Shown one piece after another: positions 1-8,822 of a stretch of 64,000 nucleotides of DNA (its first letter is position 1; each line of letters starts with the position of its first letter). Under the pieces are notes generated by a model. The model did not search any database, had not been told where the DNA came from, and saw only the letters and a program-made list of their open reading frames with translations. The DNA comes from an uncultured Collinsella sp. (lineage in GTDB: Bacteria > Actinomycetota > Coriobacteriia > Coriobacteriales > Coriobacteriaceae): positions 1 to 64,000 of the forward strand of contig CATXKN010000001.1 in NCBI GenBank assembly GCA_958370785.1. The letters run 5' to 3'. The translations under genes and the position numbers were made by a program.

Positions 1-190
1 AGACTTTGGTTAGGCCCACGTCCGAGGGACTCGGTAACCTTCCGCATTTCTTTTTACGGGAGCTATTGTAGACAAGCCCAAAGCCGGAACAACCATTATG
101 ACCGATGAACGGTATTTTTTCTTCGATAAACGGTATTTAGGCGGCACTTGAGGCCGATCCTTTTCTGCCGGCACCCGGGCACACTCCTTG
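1..190. other. Left-edge intergenic DNA with a short direct repeat
   Basis: I see no gene here. The only structure is a 15-bp direct repeat, CGATGAACGGTATTT at 103-117 and CGATAAACGGTATTT at 124-138. The copies are 21 bp apart, about two helical turns. This could be a pair of protein-binding sites for a promoter reaching beyond the window, but nothing in the window shows which gene it would serve. Confidence 0.4.
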
Positions 191-191
191 T

Positions 192-337
192 TTGGTGCAA
201 TGGGGTCAGGTTACTTTGCACCAATCATAAGTTGCGGTGAAATAGGGACTGAAAAGCCGCTCAAAAGGCCAAAACAGTCCGTATTCCACCGCAACTTCAA
301 GAGGTTGGTGCATATGAACCTGTCCCCTTTGCACCAA
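192..337. repeat. TTGGTGCA palindromic element, interrupted copy
   Basis: The left half (192-226) begins TTGGTGCA and contains GGGGTCAGGTTAC. The right half (303-337) contains GAACCTGTCCCC and ends TGCACCAA, so the halves are inverted relative to each other. The intact copy at 35247-35313 shows the halves directly abutting. Here a 69-bp palindrome of another family sits between them. Confidence 0.75.
229..297. repeat. 69-bp TTGCGGTGAAATA palindrome, copy 1
   Basis: The element begins AAGTTGCGGTGAAATAGG and ends with the near-complement CCGTATTCCACCGCAACTT, giving roughly 23-bp arms around a loop of about 23 bases. Copies of almost the same length lie at 49899-49966 and 63733-63801. It has no coding capacity, so any movement would depend on an enzyme encoded elsewhere. 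Confidence 0.8.
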
Positions 338-370
338 AAAGGGCCCCGAGCGTAGTTGCTCGGGCCCTTA
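336..370 (-). terminator. Intrinsic terminator after the helicase gene
   Basis: Read on the minus strand, a GC-rich hairpin (GGGCCCGAGC pairing with GCTCGGGGCCC, one bulged base) is followed by a run of five T. It lies just beyond the helicase stop codon. Confidence 0.8.
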
Positions 371-401
371 GTTCGCCTCGCTCTAGTGTGCGACGCGTAT
401 G

Positions 402-2663
402 TTACTTGCGCTTGCCGCCGCCGTCGCCGGGGCGACGGGAACTGCCGCCGCGCTTGCCGCCACGATTGTTACCATAGCTGCCACGGTTATCGCGACCGCC
501 GGCACGACCGCCGCGGGATCCGGCCTGGTTGCCGCCACGCCCGCCGCGATAGCCGCCACGGCGCTCCTCGCGGGTGTCGTCGTAGTTGCGCCAGTCATCG
601 CGACGATCGCGGCTGGCACGCGGGTCGCGACGATCGCGCGACTCATTCGAACGACCGGCGCCGCTGCGGCCGCCGTTGCCACGAGCGCCCTCGCGACGCT
701 CACCACCGCGGCCGCCCTCGCGGCCTCCGCGCTCGTCAAAGCGCTTGCCGCCGCGGGACTCGCCGCCGCGGGTACCGCGCTCGTCACGCGAACCACGGCC
801 TTCGCCGCCATGTCGCTCATCGCGCTCGCCATCGCGACCGGAGCGACGACGGTCACCCGAGCCGCGCTTGCCGCCGCGCGAACCACGGCCTTCGTCCTCG
901 CGCTCAACACGACGACGACCGCCACGGTCCTCGTCCTCACGACGGCGGCGGTGTGCCTCGCCCTGGAACTGCTTGGCACGACGCTCGGCACGGTTGCCGC
1001 GCGGGGCCTGCTCGACGGCAGCAGCACCGGCGCGCTCCTCGGCAGCCACCTCGCGGGCCACACTCTCCACGGCCTCGTCCACGCGAGCCTGAACGCCCTC
1101 GCGCACGCGGGTCTTGCCACCACGCTTGGGACGGCTCGGGCGCTCACCGTCGCCGCGACGCTCATCGCGACCGCGGTTGGAACGACCGGCAACATCGCCG
1201 TAATCGTCGCCGTTGCGTTTGCCGTCGCGACGCGCCTGCTCAAGCTTCTTCTTGCTCTTGGACTTGCCGCGCTTGGTCTTCTTCTTCACCTTAAAGGCCG
1301 CAGGGTCGCGCTCGGGGTCAACTGCAGGCGGATTGGGACCCACATGCAGGTCGCCGGCGTCATAAATGTCGGCCGTCTTGTCCATGAGCTTCTCGATCTC
1401 GTAGAACTCATCGACGTCCTGCTCGGTCACAAACGTAATGGCCCAGCCCAGCTCGCCGGCGCGGCCCGTGCGGCCGATGCGGTGGATGTAGTCGGTCGGC
1501 TCTGCCGGCACGTCAAAGTTCACGACGTAGCGCACGTCGCTGATGTCGATGCCGCGGGCGAGCACGTCGGTCGCCACCAGCACGTCAACGGTGCCGTCGC
1601 GGAAGGCCGAAAGCGCGCGCTCGCGCTGGGCCTGGCTGCGGTTGCCGTGGATCGCGGCGGCCTTGATGCCCTTGCGCTCCAGACGACGGCAGCAGCTGTC
1701 GGCGCGGTGCTTGGTGCGCATAAAGACGATAGTGCGCTCCGGGCCCTCCTTTTTGAGGAACTCGGGCAGCAGGTTGTTCTTGGCCTCGATGGACACCGGG
1801 AACACAAACTGGTCGACGGTGTCGGCGGTCGACGTGGCGGGCGCGATCTCCACGCGGGCCGGATCGCTCACCAGGTCGGTGATCTCGCCCACGGCCTCCT
1901 CGTCGAGCGTGGCCGAGAACAGCAGCGTCTGGCGCTCGGCCGGCGTCTCGCGCACAATACGGCGGACGGCGGGCAAAAAGCCCATGTCGAGCATGCGATC
2001 GGCCTCGTCGAGCACCAGGACCTTAACCTCGTCCAGGTGGCAGGCACCCTGCTCGATCAGGTCGACCAGACGGCCCGGCGTGGCGACCAGGATGTCGCAG
2101 CCGTACTTGAGTGCCGCGGTCTGGGGCTTGTAGCTCACGCCGCCCACGACGGTCACGGCGACATGGCCGGTGACGTCGGCAATCTTGCCGGCGACCTCAT
2201 CGATCTGCTGGGCAAGCTCGCGCGTGGGGGTGATGACGAGCATCGCGGGGCCGCGGCCGTTGCCCTCGGGCTTCTTGGCGCCGCGACGGCGGTTGCGGCC
2301 GCCACGCTCGCGCACGGGCTTGGGCGGAGCAATGTGCTCCAGATTGTTCATGGTCGGCAGCAAAAAGGCAGCCGTTTTGCCGGTGCCGGTCTGAGCGGCG
2401 GCAAGCAGGTCACGGCCCTCGAGCACCACGGGGATCGAGCCAGCCTGGACAGGCGTAGGCGCCGTGTAGCCCAGGTTCTCGATAGCACGAAGCATCTCGT
2501 CCGAAAGACCCAGCTCGTCAAAGGCGGGCAGGTTCTCGGTCGCGGACTCGACGGTCTCGGCGGCGCTGGCCTCGTCGGCAGCATCGAAGGCAGCCTGGGT
2601 CATGGCCTCGCGGGCCTCGTCCAGAATCTCGGCGTCGGTGACGTCGGATACAGAATTACGCAT
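402..2663 (-). CDS. DEAD-box RNA helicase with RGG-rich C-terminal tail
   Basis: This is an ATP-dependent RNA helicase of the DeaD/CshA/RhlE type, expected to unwind structured RNA in ribosome assembly, mRNA decay or cold adaptation. Visible motifs in order are a Q-motif region, AQTGTGKT (Walker A), PTRELA, TPGR, DEAD, SAT, and HRIGRTGR in the second RecA domain. The core ends near residue 450. The rest of the 753-residue protein is a basic tail, first lysine-rich and then a long stretch of RGG, RGGR and DRR repeats, far longer than in most bacterial homologues. I chose ATG 2663 because AAGGAAC lies ahead of it and the upstream residues look non-coding. It appears monocistronic, with its own terminator at 336-370. 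Confidence 0.95.
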   Translation of the reverse strand: MRNSVSDVTDAEILDEAREAMTQAAFDAADEASAAETVESATENLPAFDELGLSDEMLRAIENLGYTAPTPVQAGSIPVVLEGRDLLAAAQTGTGKTAAFLLPTMNNLEHIAPPKPVRERGGRNRRRGAKKPEGNGRGPAMLVITPTRELAQQIDEVAGKIADVTGHVAVTVVGGVSYKPQTAALKYGCDILVATPGRLVDLIEQGACHLDEVKVLVLDEADRMLDMGFLPAVRRIVRETPAERQTLLFSATLDEEAVGEITDLVSDPARVEIAPATSTADTVDQFVFPVSIEAKNNLLPEFLKKEGPERTIVFMRTKHRADSCCRRLERKGIKAAAIHGNRSQAQRERALSAFRDGTVDVLVATDVLARGIDISDVRYVVNFDVPAEPTDYIHRIGRTGRAGELGWAITFVTEQDVDEFYEIEKLMDKTADIYDAGDLHVGPNPPAVDPERDPAAFKVKKKTKRGKSKSKKKLEQARRDGKRNGDDYGDVAGRSNRGRDERRGDGERPSRPKRGGKTRVREGVQARVDEAVESVAREVAAEERAGAAAVEQAPRGNRAERRAKQFQGEAHRRRREDEDRGGRRRVEREDEGRGSRGGKRGSGDRRRSGRDGERDERHGGEGRGSRDERGTRGGESRGGKRFDERGGREGGRGGERREGARGNGGRSGAGRSNESRDRRDPRASRDRRDDWRNYDDTREERRGGYRGGRGGNQAGSRGGRAGGRDNRGSYGNNRGGKRGGSSRRPGDGGGKRK

Positions 2664-2948
2664 ATGTTGTTGTTCCTTATCTGCACGCGTTATGGGCACG
2701 GCATGCGGCCGCGCGGGGCGTGCTTGGTAGTGCGCTAATACATACAAAAACAGGTGCGCACAGAGAGGACGTTGCTCAGCACGCTGGCGATCGCTTTGGC
2801 AGCCCTATCACGCGCCGTCCAGACGCAGCGGCCCTAAGCGATGGAGCAGATTCGCCGCCGGTTAGTATACCCGCGCTTCGCATGCCCCCACGTAAACCAC
2901 AGATGACGGGGCGAACGGGGGCCGAGCAGAGACTCCCGCCGGACAACA
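2664..2948 (-). promoter_or_regulatory. Helicase upstream region, possible long leader
   Basis: No gene is visible. On the minus strand a TATACT hexamer at 2864-2869 is a plausible -10 element, which would give a leader of about 190 nt. Long leaders are common for cold-shock helicases. No good -35 hexamer stands at standard spacing, so this is tentative. Confidence 0.35.
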
Positions 2949-3163
2949 TCTCAATCAGTAACATCTACGGAGCAAATCGGGTCTCAGATGTTACAGACCG
3001 AGACAGAAGACTCCCCCGTCAGGCAATGTCTCAATCTGTAACAATTACTCGGCGAAATCGGTCCTTACTGTTACAGATCGAGACAACCCGCTATCCCAGG
3101 ACACAACATCTCAATCTGTAACAGTTATCGAGCAAATTGAGCTGTAGATGTTACAGATTGAGA
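2949..3163. repeat. 80-bp-period hairpin array, 3 units
   Basis: Units lie at 2949-3003, 3029-3083 and 3109-3163. Each is exactly 55 bp: an arm TCTCAATCTGTAACA, 25 variable bases and the inverted arm TGTTACAGATTGAGA. Spacers are exactly 25 bp, giving an 80-bp period. The first unit is slightly degenerate in both arms. The array sits between two minus-strand genes. Confidence 0.9.
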
Positions 3164-3217
3164 TTATTGGCCGGCGGGGCAGCACTGGCTCCAACGCCGA
3201 CAGCGGCACCGACCCCC

Positions 3218-4618
3218 TTATTCCTTCACGAACTGCGGCGTGGGCGTGTAGTTTTCGAACCTCCATGCGTCAAATCTACTCAGCTCACTCATCATGCCGC
3301 CCGTGACTCCGCTCATAGTGTCATAACCCGTTTGAACCTCAAGCCCGTAATCGTCGCCCTTAAATACGCTGATGCCACCTTCCATGCTGGGATTAAACAC
3401 AAACGTCAGCGTCGCCTGGCCAGCCTTGGCCCCAGTAATCTCGTCGGCGCTGGCAGGCTCGTCATAGTCATCGTCATAGTCTTCGTCATAGTCGTCGTCA
3501 TAGTCTTCGTCATAGTCGTCGTCATAGTCGTCGACTTCACCGATCCTAAAGCCCATAAACCCGCTGTCGCCGATTTCCTCAATACTCACGTCATCTTTTT
3601 TAAAGACCATGTGACCGCTCAGGTCCTTCCTCGAAAGCGAATAATCCGTCGAAAGCTCAACAGAAATCGTTCCGGCGACTTCGTCAAAGTTAGAGATCTT
3701 GAGGTAAGTGTCGGGCGTACCGTCCTCATCGAAGTCCTCGTAAGTACCCGAGATGTCAGCCATCGGTTCCGTGTCGCCGTCATCATCGCAAAGGTCGGAA
3801 TAATCGAAACACCATCCCGTAGCCTCATCGAAGGAGTACACATATTCCTGATGATACGAATCGTCAAAGTACCAAGGCACCTCACCGGGAACATCTTGTT
3901 TAACCGTGCACGATGAGCCTTCGAGCTCGGAATCCACGTCCGTCAGTCCGTTTTCCTCGTCAAAGTCGATGCCCCTTGTGGGTTCGGTCGATACCTTATT
4001 GGATTTCAAAGACACATTCGACACCACGCCGCCCGAGCCCTTAAGGCCGGTAAACGTAAGGTCTATCGTCGAACGGAAACTACGATTCTCTGTGACCACC
4101 TGTGCTGAGCCGTTCACCAGACCATTGCTCTCCGTAACGTTGTCCACCTTGACGGACTTGACTTTATACGCCGAAGAATTGACGTAGTCGCTGGAAACAA
4201 AGCCGCCAAAACTCTCGCCATACTGCTCGTCCACCGTCTTTTTGACAGCCGCCGTCGTCTGGTCGACCATCTTTTGGTGCTGAGCCTTCTGCCAGAACGA
4301 GAATCCCGCAAAGCCGCCGACGCCTATGACAATAACGACAACGGCGATGGCCAGGCCTACAGCGACCCTCTTTCCTCGACGGGGCTTCTTAGCAGGAGCC
4401 ATCGGCATGGGGGCCGGAGCAGAGTCCGGCTGGAACTGCTGAGGTTGAGCCCAGTACTGCTGCTCCGGCTGAGCCTGCGACTGATCCCAATACTGCTGAG
4501 CATAATCGGCAGTATTCGCCATCGGCTCGTCAAAACCCTGGTCCATGACCCGGGCGCCGCAAATGGGACAAAACGTCGTGCCCGGCACCAACTCGCTACC
4601 GCAACTTGAGCACCTCAT
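3218..4618 (-). CDS. Zinc-ribbon, single-pass membrane protein with Asp/Tyr-rich segment
   Basis: The 466-residue protein opens with a zinc ribbon (CSSCG then CPICG), followed by a Gln/Pro-rich cytoplasmic stretch, a basic anchor KKPRRGKR and one membrane helix (about residues 85-107). The rest is predicted extracytoplasmic. It ends in an aspartate/tyrosine-rich repeat (DYDDDYDEDY-like) and a final beta-rich segment. I do not recognise the extracellular domain. I chose ATG 4618 because AGGGGAG precedes it and the zinc ribbon begins there; a longer frame reaches 4753 without a better start. A GTTGCGCAAC palindrome lies 103 bp upstream. It is transcribed divergently from the similar protein at 5123. 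Confidence 0.85.
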   Translation of the reverse strand: MRCSSCGSELVPGTTFCPICGARVMDQGFDEPMANTADYAQQYWDQSQAQPEQQYWAQPQQFQPDSAPAPMPMAPAKKPRRGKRVAVGLAIAVVVIVIGVGGFAGFSFWQKAQHQKMVDQTTAAVKKTVDEQYGESFGGFVSSDYVNSSAYKVKSVKVDNVTESNGLVNGSAQVVTENRSFRSTIDLTFTGLKGSGGVVSNVSLKSNKVSTEPTRGIDFDEENGLTDVDSELEGSSCTVKQDVPGEVPWYFDDSYHQEYVYSFDEATGWCFDYSDLCDDDGDTEPMADISGTYEDFDEDGTPDTYLKISNFDEVAGTISVELSTDYSLSRKDLSGHMVFKKDDVSIEEIGDSGFMGFRIGEVDDYDDDYDEDYDDDYDEDYDDDYDEPASADEITGAKAGQATLTFVFNPSMEGGISVFKGDDYGLEVQTGYDTMSGVTGGMMSELSRFDAWRFENYTPTPQFVKE

Positions 4619-4721
4619 GGCATCTCCCCTCAACAATGCAGAGCCACCCACGCGAGCGAACGCGCTGGTAAGCTCCTCAACCTCTTCTTGGCGCAAGCAT
4701 ATGGGAGATATCGCGAAAGAC

Positions 4722-4731
4722 GTTGCGCAAC
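4722..4731 (-). promoter_or_regulatory. GTTGCGCAAC operator for gene 3218-4618
   Basis: This is a perfect 10-bp palindrome. Read toward the gene it continues as GTTGCGCAACGTCTTTCG, with a TATGCT hexamer about 20 bp further on as a candidate -10. Confidence 0.75.
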
Positions 4732-4772
4732 AATTCCAAGCGGTCGTTTCCACACCGCCAGCAGCAGGTTTG

Positions 4773-4988
4773 TCTCAATCCGTAACAGTTACGGGTCAAA
4801 ACTGAGTCTTAGTGTTACAGATCGAGACCGAAGAATCCCCCTCCGGACAACATCTCAATCTGTAACATCTGCTGAGCAAAACGGGTCTTTACTGTTACAG
4901 ATTGAGATGTTTGATGTGTTGGGTGGAGAACTATCTTGATCTGTAACAGGTAGAGGTTGAAATCCCGTCCAGTTGTTACAGATTGAGA
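4773..4988. repeat. 80-bp-period hairpin array, 3 units, between divergent genes
   Basis: Units lie at 4773-4827, 4853-4907 and 4934-4988, each 55 bp. The first step is 80 bp and the second 81 bp, the only deviation seen in the window. The array lies between the two divergent GTTGCGCAAC promoters, so it cannot simply be a terminator for either gene. Confidence 0.9.
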
Positions 4989-5043
4989 CGAAATCTATAC
5001 ACACGAACATCACTATTGGCGCCGTCGCAAGGTTTTTCGCAGT

Positions 5044-5053
5044 GTTGCGCAAC
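5044..5053 (+). promoter_or_regulatory. GTTGCGCAAC operator for gene 5123-7354
   Basis: The palindrome continues as GTTGCGCAACAACTTTG toward the gene. TACCAT at 5075-5080 is a candidate -10 element. The operator ends 69 bp before the start codon. Confidence 0.75.
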
Positions 5054-5122
5054 AACTTTGTCCTATACCGCAGGTACCATAGATTCGAACGCAAGAACCA
5101 TCAAAAGAAGGGAGCTCACCTT

Positions 5123-7354
5123 ATGTTTTGCACGCAATGCGGAACGAAGCTGCCTGACGACGCACGCTTTTGCACCAATTGCGGAGCGTCCGTAGCGCCC
5201 AAGGCAGCAACCCAGGCTCCGGCGCCCGCCGAGACACAGACTGCTGAACCTGCACCCGGCGAGGCGCCCGCCGTTGATCCGGGCGAGACCGTCGTTACGC
5301 TCGATGCCGTTGAGCCGACGTCCGAGCCCGCACCTGCACCCGAGACCGTCACCGACCCCGGCGAGACGGTCGTCACGCTGGACGCTGTCGATGCAGATCC
5401 CGGCGAGACCGTGGTGACCCTCGACGCCGCAGACCCGGAGTCGGACGCCGAGCCCGTCGTCATCGACGACGCCGCGCCCGTTGACGCCGCCGAGGCCAAC
5501 GAGATCTTCGAGACCGACGACAACGCGGCCGTCGCCGTCTCCTTCCCCGGCGACGATGCAGCCGAGCCCGCGGCCGTCGCCGACGACCCCACTACGCTCG
5601 TCAACGTCAACGACGACCCCACTACCATCGCCGAGTTCGACGAGGATGCCCAAGCAACCGCCGAGGCCATGGAATCGCTCGGCGTGGCACACCCCACGGC
5701 CGGTGCCACCGTCGTCGACCTGCCCCAGCAGCAGATGACCGACACCACCATGCAGGCAGCGCCTATTCCGCAGCCGCAGCCCCGACCGCAGATGCCCATG
5801 TCCCAGCAGCCGCAGCAAAAGAAGCGCCGCTGGCCGGTCTTCGCGGGCCTTGGTCTGGTCGCCGCCGGCGCCGCCGTGGCAGCCATCCTGCTGCTCACGC
5901 CCAACGCCAACGCCGTCGAGATCACCTCGGGCAGCCAGGACGCCGTCGTGTGCACGGTCGACACCAAGGTCCTGCCCAAAAAGAAGGACCGCGTGATCCA
6001 CAGCTACACCGCGACCCTCACGCCCAAGAACGGCGGCAAGAGCTACAAGATCAAGGTCAAGGGCGACGACGGCTTTACCATCGGCGACTTTGGCAAGGTC
6101 AAACCCGGCGACTACAGCTGCAAGATCGAGGACACCAAGGGCAATACGGTCCAAAACTTCAACACCACCGTGGTTAAGAAGGACGACACCAGCGCCGAGA
6201 AGCCTGCCGAGAGCGTGACCGTCAACACCCCCAAGAAGGATGACGACGCCTCTACCAGCACGGACAACGGCAGTTCCTCGGACACGACCTCCAAGGACGA
6301 CACCAGCAGCGACGATACCAGCAAGGACGACTCCGCGACCGAGAACGATTCAAGCACGTCGAGCGACAGCACGAGCAGCTCCAAGCCCAGCAAGTCCGAC
6401 AAGAAGACCGACACGTCCAAGGACACCACGAACACCACCGCGCCCGCCACGATTGACGACACGACGTACAAGGCGGCCTGCACGGCTTACAAGAGCAAGC
6501 TCAACAGCCTGATCAAAAAGCATGGCGAGCCCGAGCTTGTCTCGACCGGCACGAGCGACTACCAGATCAGCGGCGTCCAGTTTGCCCAGCTCGTCGACTT
6601 TAACGGCGACGGCCTCGAAGAGCTCGTGACCGTTCACTCCAAGACCAAGGCAAAGTCCTTCAACAAGAAGACGCGCCTTTCGAACGGCGACTACGTCCTC
6701 GACGTGTGGGGCTACAACGGCAAGAAGGTCATCAATCTCTACAGCGGCTCACCGGAGGCGTCCAACGGCGGCTATGTATTTGTAACCTTTAAGACCATGA
6801 TCGGCGACTCGAGCAATCACGTCTATCTGACCCAGCTCATGTCCGACGACACGGCCGTGCTCGTTGACGACGATGCCGAGTACAAGTATTTCACCTACGA
6901 CGGCACTGAGTTTAAGGCCGCCGAGGGTGAGTTCCACGGCGACGACTTCAACTACCAGAGTGCCTTCCTCATCAAGGGCTACAGCGACAACCTGGAGGAC
7001 CAGGACGCCTCTGCCCCGGAGGGCGCCATCGACACCTCCAAGCTCAACCTCAACAACACGGTCGATACCGTCGAGCAGACCTTGATGGCGCTCACCACCA
7101 AGATCAGCGGCACCGATACTGATGCTGATGCGAACAGCAGCAAGTCGACCGACTCGTCCAGCAGCAAGTCGAGCTCCAGCAAAAAGTCGAGCAAGTCGAG
7201 CAGCTCCAGCAAGTCGTCCAGCTACGACGACTCCGACGATGGCTACGACTCCGACTACGACGACAGCTACGATGATTCCAGCGACTACGACGATAGCTAC
7301 GACGACTCCACGGACTCCGTGCCGCCCACCGAGTTCACCGACGTCGACGAGTAG
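5123..7354 (+). CDS. Zinc-ribbon membrane protein with acidic Thr repeats and low-complexity tail
   Basis: This 743-residue protein has an N-terminal zinc ribbon (CTQCG then CTNCG). About 200 acidic, proline-rich residues follow, carrying three copies of GETVVTLDA and two DDPTT motifs. After a KKRRW anchor comes one membrane helix (about residues 238-258), a small beta domain, a Ser/Asp/Lys linker and a globular domain containing DFNGDGLEELV, which resembles an EF-hand-like calcium loop. The tail is Ser/Lys-rich and then Asp/Tyr/Ser-rich. The acidic threonine repeats face the cytoplasm and are plausible kinase targets. ATG 5123 is preceded by AAGAAGGGAG. The Asp/Tyr-rich tail echoes the divergent neighbour at 3218. 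Confidence 0.85.
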   Translation: MFCTQCGTKLPDDARFCTNCGASVAPKAATQAPAPAETQTAEPAPGEAPAVDPGETVVTLDAVEPTSEPAPAPETVTDPGETVVTLDAVDADPGETVVTLDAADPESDAEPVVIDDAAPVDAAEANEIFETDDNAAVAVSFPGDDAAEPAAVADDPTTLVNVNDDPTTIAEFDEDAQATAEAMESLGVAHPTAGATVVDLPQQQMTDTTMQAAPIPQPQPRPQMPMSQQPQQKKRRWPVFAGLGLVAAGAAVAAILLLTPNANAVEITSGSQDAVVCTVDTKVLPKKKDRVIHSYTATLTPKNGGKSYKIKVKGDDGFTIGDFGKVKPGDYSCKIEDTKGNTVQNFNTTVVKKDDTSAEKPAESVTVNTPKKDDDASTSTDNGSSSDTTSKDDTSSDDTSKDDSATENDSSTSSDSTSSSKPSKSDKKTDTSKDTTNTTAPATIDDTTYKAACTAYKSKLNSLIKKHGEPELVSTGTSDYQISGVQFAQLVDFNGDGLEELVTVHSKTKAKSFNKKTRLSNGDYVLDVWGYNGKKVINLYSGSPEASNGGYVFVTFKTMIGDSSNHVYLTQLMSDDTAVLVDDDAEYKYFTYDGTEFKAAEGEFHGDDFNYQSAFLIKGYSDNLEDQDASAPEGAIDTSKLNLNNTVDTVEQTLMALTTKISGTDTDADANSSKSTDSSSSKSSSSKKSSKSSSSSKSSSYDDSDDGYDSDYDDSYDDSSDYDDSYDDSTDSVPPTEFTDVDE

Positions 7355-7384
7355 CGCCGAGCGCCACAGTCTCATTTCACAAAG

Positions 7385-7420
7385 AAGTGCCCCGTTTCCA
7401 CCAGGGAAACGGGGCACTTT
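7385..7420. terminator. Bidirectional terminator between convergent genes
   Basis: A 13-bp stem, AGTGCCCCGTTTC pairing with GAAACGGGGCACT, has a 7-base loop with A-rich and T-rich flanks. It lies between the stop codons at 7354 and 7434 and can serve both strands. Confidence 0.9.
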
Positions 7421-7433
7421 CTTGTAAGCGAAA

Positions 7434-8648
7434 CTATTTAATGTAGATCGAATCGATGATGTACTCCCAATCGGAGTCGCCCGAAAGCGAATCGTACGAC
7501 CCAAGCCACAAGTTGGTCGATTTACCCACGTTGTTCGTCTTCCCGATCGTGTTAAACCCCGAGCTGAAGTGGTTGGAGATCATCAGCGTTCCCACCGTGT
7601 TGCCATCGTGGACAATCTTGTAATCGACCCACAAACCGTTCTTGACGCCACTGTACGTGCCCTGTGAGGTCTTTACGTCCCAGTCGCTCCCCCAGTCCTC
7701 GGGAACTTCGAACGTAAACACGTCGCCGTCGTAAGTGCGGCTCTTGCGACTCGCCTCCGAGACGGCCGCGTTATAGCTCGCGACCGCACCGTTACGCGCC
7801 GAAGAAGCCAAGCCCGCCAGACGGTCGGCCTCGTCCTTGTCGTCGCAGCCACCCTGGCGCGCGTAATTCTGCGCCATGGTGATCTCGCCAGCCTCAACGT
7901 CCACGGCATTGATTGGATCGCCGAGCTCAAACTTGGCATTCTCGCGCAGATCGAGCTTCTCGCCCTTCTTGAGTGCGTCGCCCAGCTTAATGCTCACCGA
8001 AACGTTGGGTACGTCCCAAATCTCGCCATCAGCACCCAAGGGCGACGCGGCCACTGCAAGGCTGTAGCTACCCTGCATGAGCTTGATACCGTTGCCCTCG
8101 CTATCGACATAAAAGACCGTATCCACGTCCTTGCCGTCAACGTCGGTTCCCGTCACGTGCACCGGCAGCTTGGTGGCGCCGGTATCGGTATCCCACTGCA
8201 TGCCGGTCGCCGTGATGCGCACCGGGTGCTTGGAGTGCTTGACGGCCTCTTCTTCCTTCTTCTTTTCGATACGCTCAATCTCGGCCTGCTGTGGGCGATA
8301 CACGCCAAAGTAATAGCCGGCGCCGCCACCCGCAAGAATAGCCACCAGCACGCCAACAGTAATCAGTGCAGCCTTCTTGCCGTTCTTCTTGGGCCGCTGC
8401 GGACCAGGACCGCCTGCACCCATGTCGCAGACACCCGGCACGTCGACCGGCGGCATATAGGGCGGCAAGTCGCTGGCGTCCGTTACAGAAGCAGGCTGCC
8501 CATAGCCCTGCTGCGTCTGACCAGGCTGCTGGTACGTCGGCTGTGCCGGAGCAGCATCAGCGGGCCCAAACTCCTCCATAGGGGCGCCGCAGCTGATGCA
8601 GAAGTGCTGGCCGTCGGGTACGTACGAACCGCATTTAGTGCAAAACAT
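7434..8648 (-). CDS. Zinc-ribbon, single-pass membrane protein
   Basis: The 404-residue protein has an N-terminal zinc ribbon (CTKCG then CISCG), a Pro/Gln/Gly-rich cytoplasmic linker, a KKNGKK anchor and one membrane helix near residues 106-125. An extracytoplasmic region begins with a charged, probably helical segment. The C-terminal part (from about residue 300) contains DVFTFEVPEDW and looks like a compact beta domain that I cannot assign. ATG 8648 has AAGGGAG ahead of it; the frame extends to 8726 without a better start. It has its own GTTGCGCAAC site and shares a terminator with the convergent gene at 5123. Confidence 0.85.
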   Translation of the reverse strand: MFCTKCGSYVPDGQHFCISCGAPMEEFGPADAAPAQPTYQQPGQTQQGYGQPASVTDASDLPPYMPPVDVPGVCDMGAGGPGPQRPKKNGKKAALITVGVLVAILAGGGAGYYFGVYRPQQAEIERIEKKKEEEAVKHSKHPVRITATGMQWDTDTGATKLPVHVTGTDVDGKDVDTVFYVDSEGNGIKLMQGSYSLAVAASPLGADGEIWDVPNVSVSIKLGDALKKGEKLDLRENAKFELGDPINAVDVEAGEITMAQNYARQGGCDDKDEADRLAGLASSARNGAVASYNAAVSEASRKSRTYDGDVFTFEVPEDWGSDWDVKTSQGTYSGVKNGLWVDYKIVHDGNTVGTLMISNHFSSGFNTIGKTNNVGKSTNLWLGSYDSLSGDSDWEYIIDSIYIK

Positions 8649-8707
8649 AAGGTTCTCCCTTGCAACAATTCCGTAACTCAGAGTGTAACCCGCGCTCCGC
8701 CAACAAC

Positions 8708-8717
8708 GTTGCGCAAC
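8708..8717 (-). promoter_or_regulatory. GTTGCGCAAC operator for gene 7434-8648
   Basis: The palindrome ends 59 bp before the start codon. Toward the gene it reads GTTGCGCAACGTTGTTGG, with TACACT at the spacing expected for a -10 element. It lies just past the upstream gene's terminator, which supports an independent transcript. Confidence 0.75.
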
Positions 8718-8734
8718 AATAGCCACCTCATAGC

Positions 8735-8766
8735 AAAAGGCCCCGCGGAAGATCCGCAGGGCCTAC
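8735..8766 (-). terminator. Terminator of gene 8823-9725
   Basis: On the minus strand AGGCCCTGCGG pairs with CCGCGGGGCCT around a short loop and is followed by TTTTG. Confidence 0.75.
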
Positions 8767-8822
8767 GATAGTCTCCTGTAGACGGGGCCGAGTCTAGCCC
8801 GCCAGCAGGCGTATCGACGAAA

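Noticed and set aside
1..20. A ninth GTTGCGCAAC site just outside the left edge
   Set aside because: The first bases (ACTTTGGTTAGG) match the sequence after the operator at 63817, but the palindrome itself is not in the window and no gene follows.
399..2738. 779-residue plus-strand reading frame
   Set aside because: It is antisense to the DEAD-box helicase, has no ribosome site and shows Ala/Leu/Val bias typical of a high-GC shadow frame.
2949..3163. Hairpin arrays as simple transcription terminators
   Set aside because: They lack T-runs after the stems, and arrays also lie between divergent promoters where no transcript ends.
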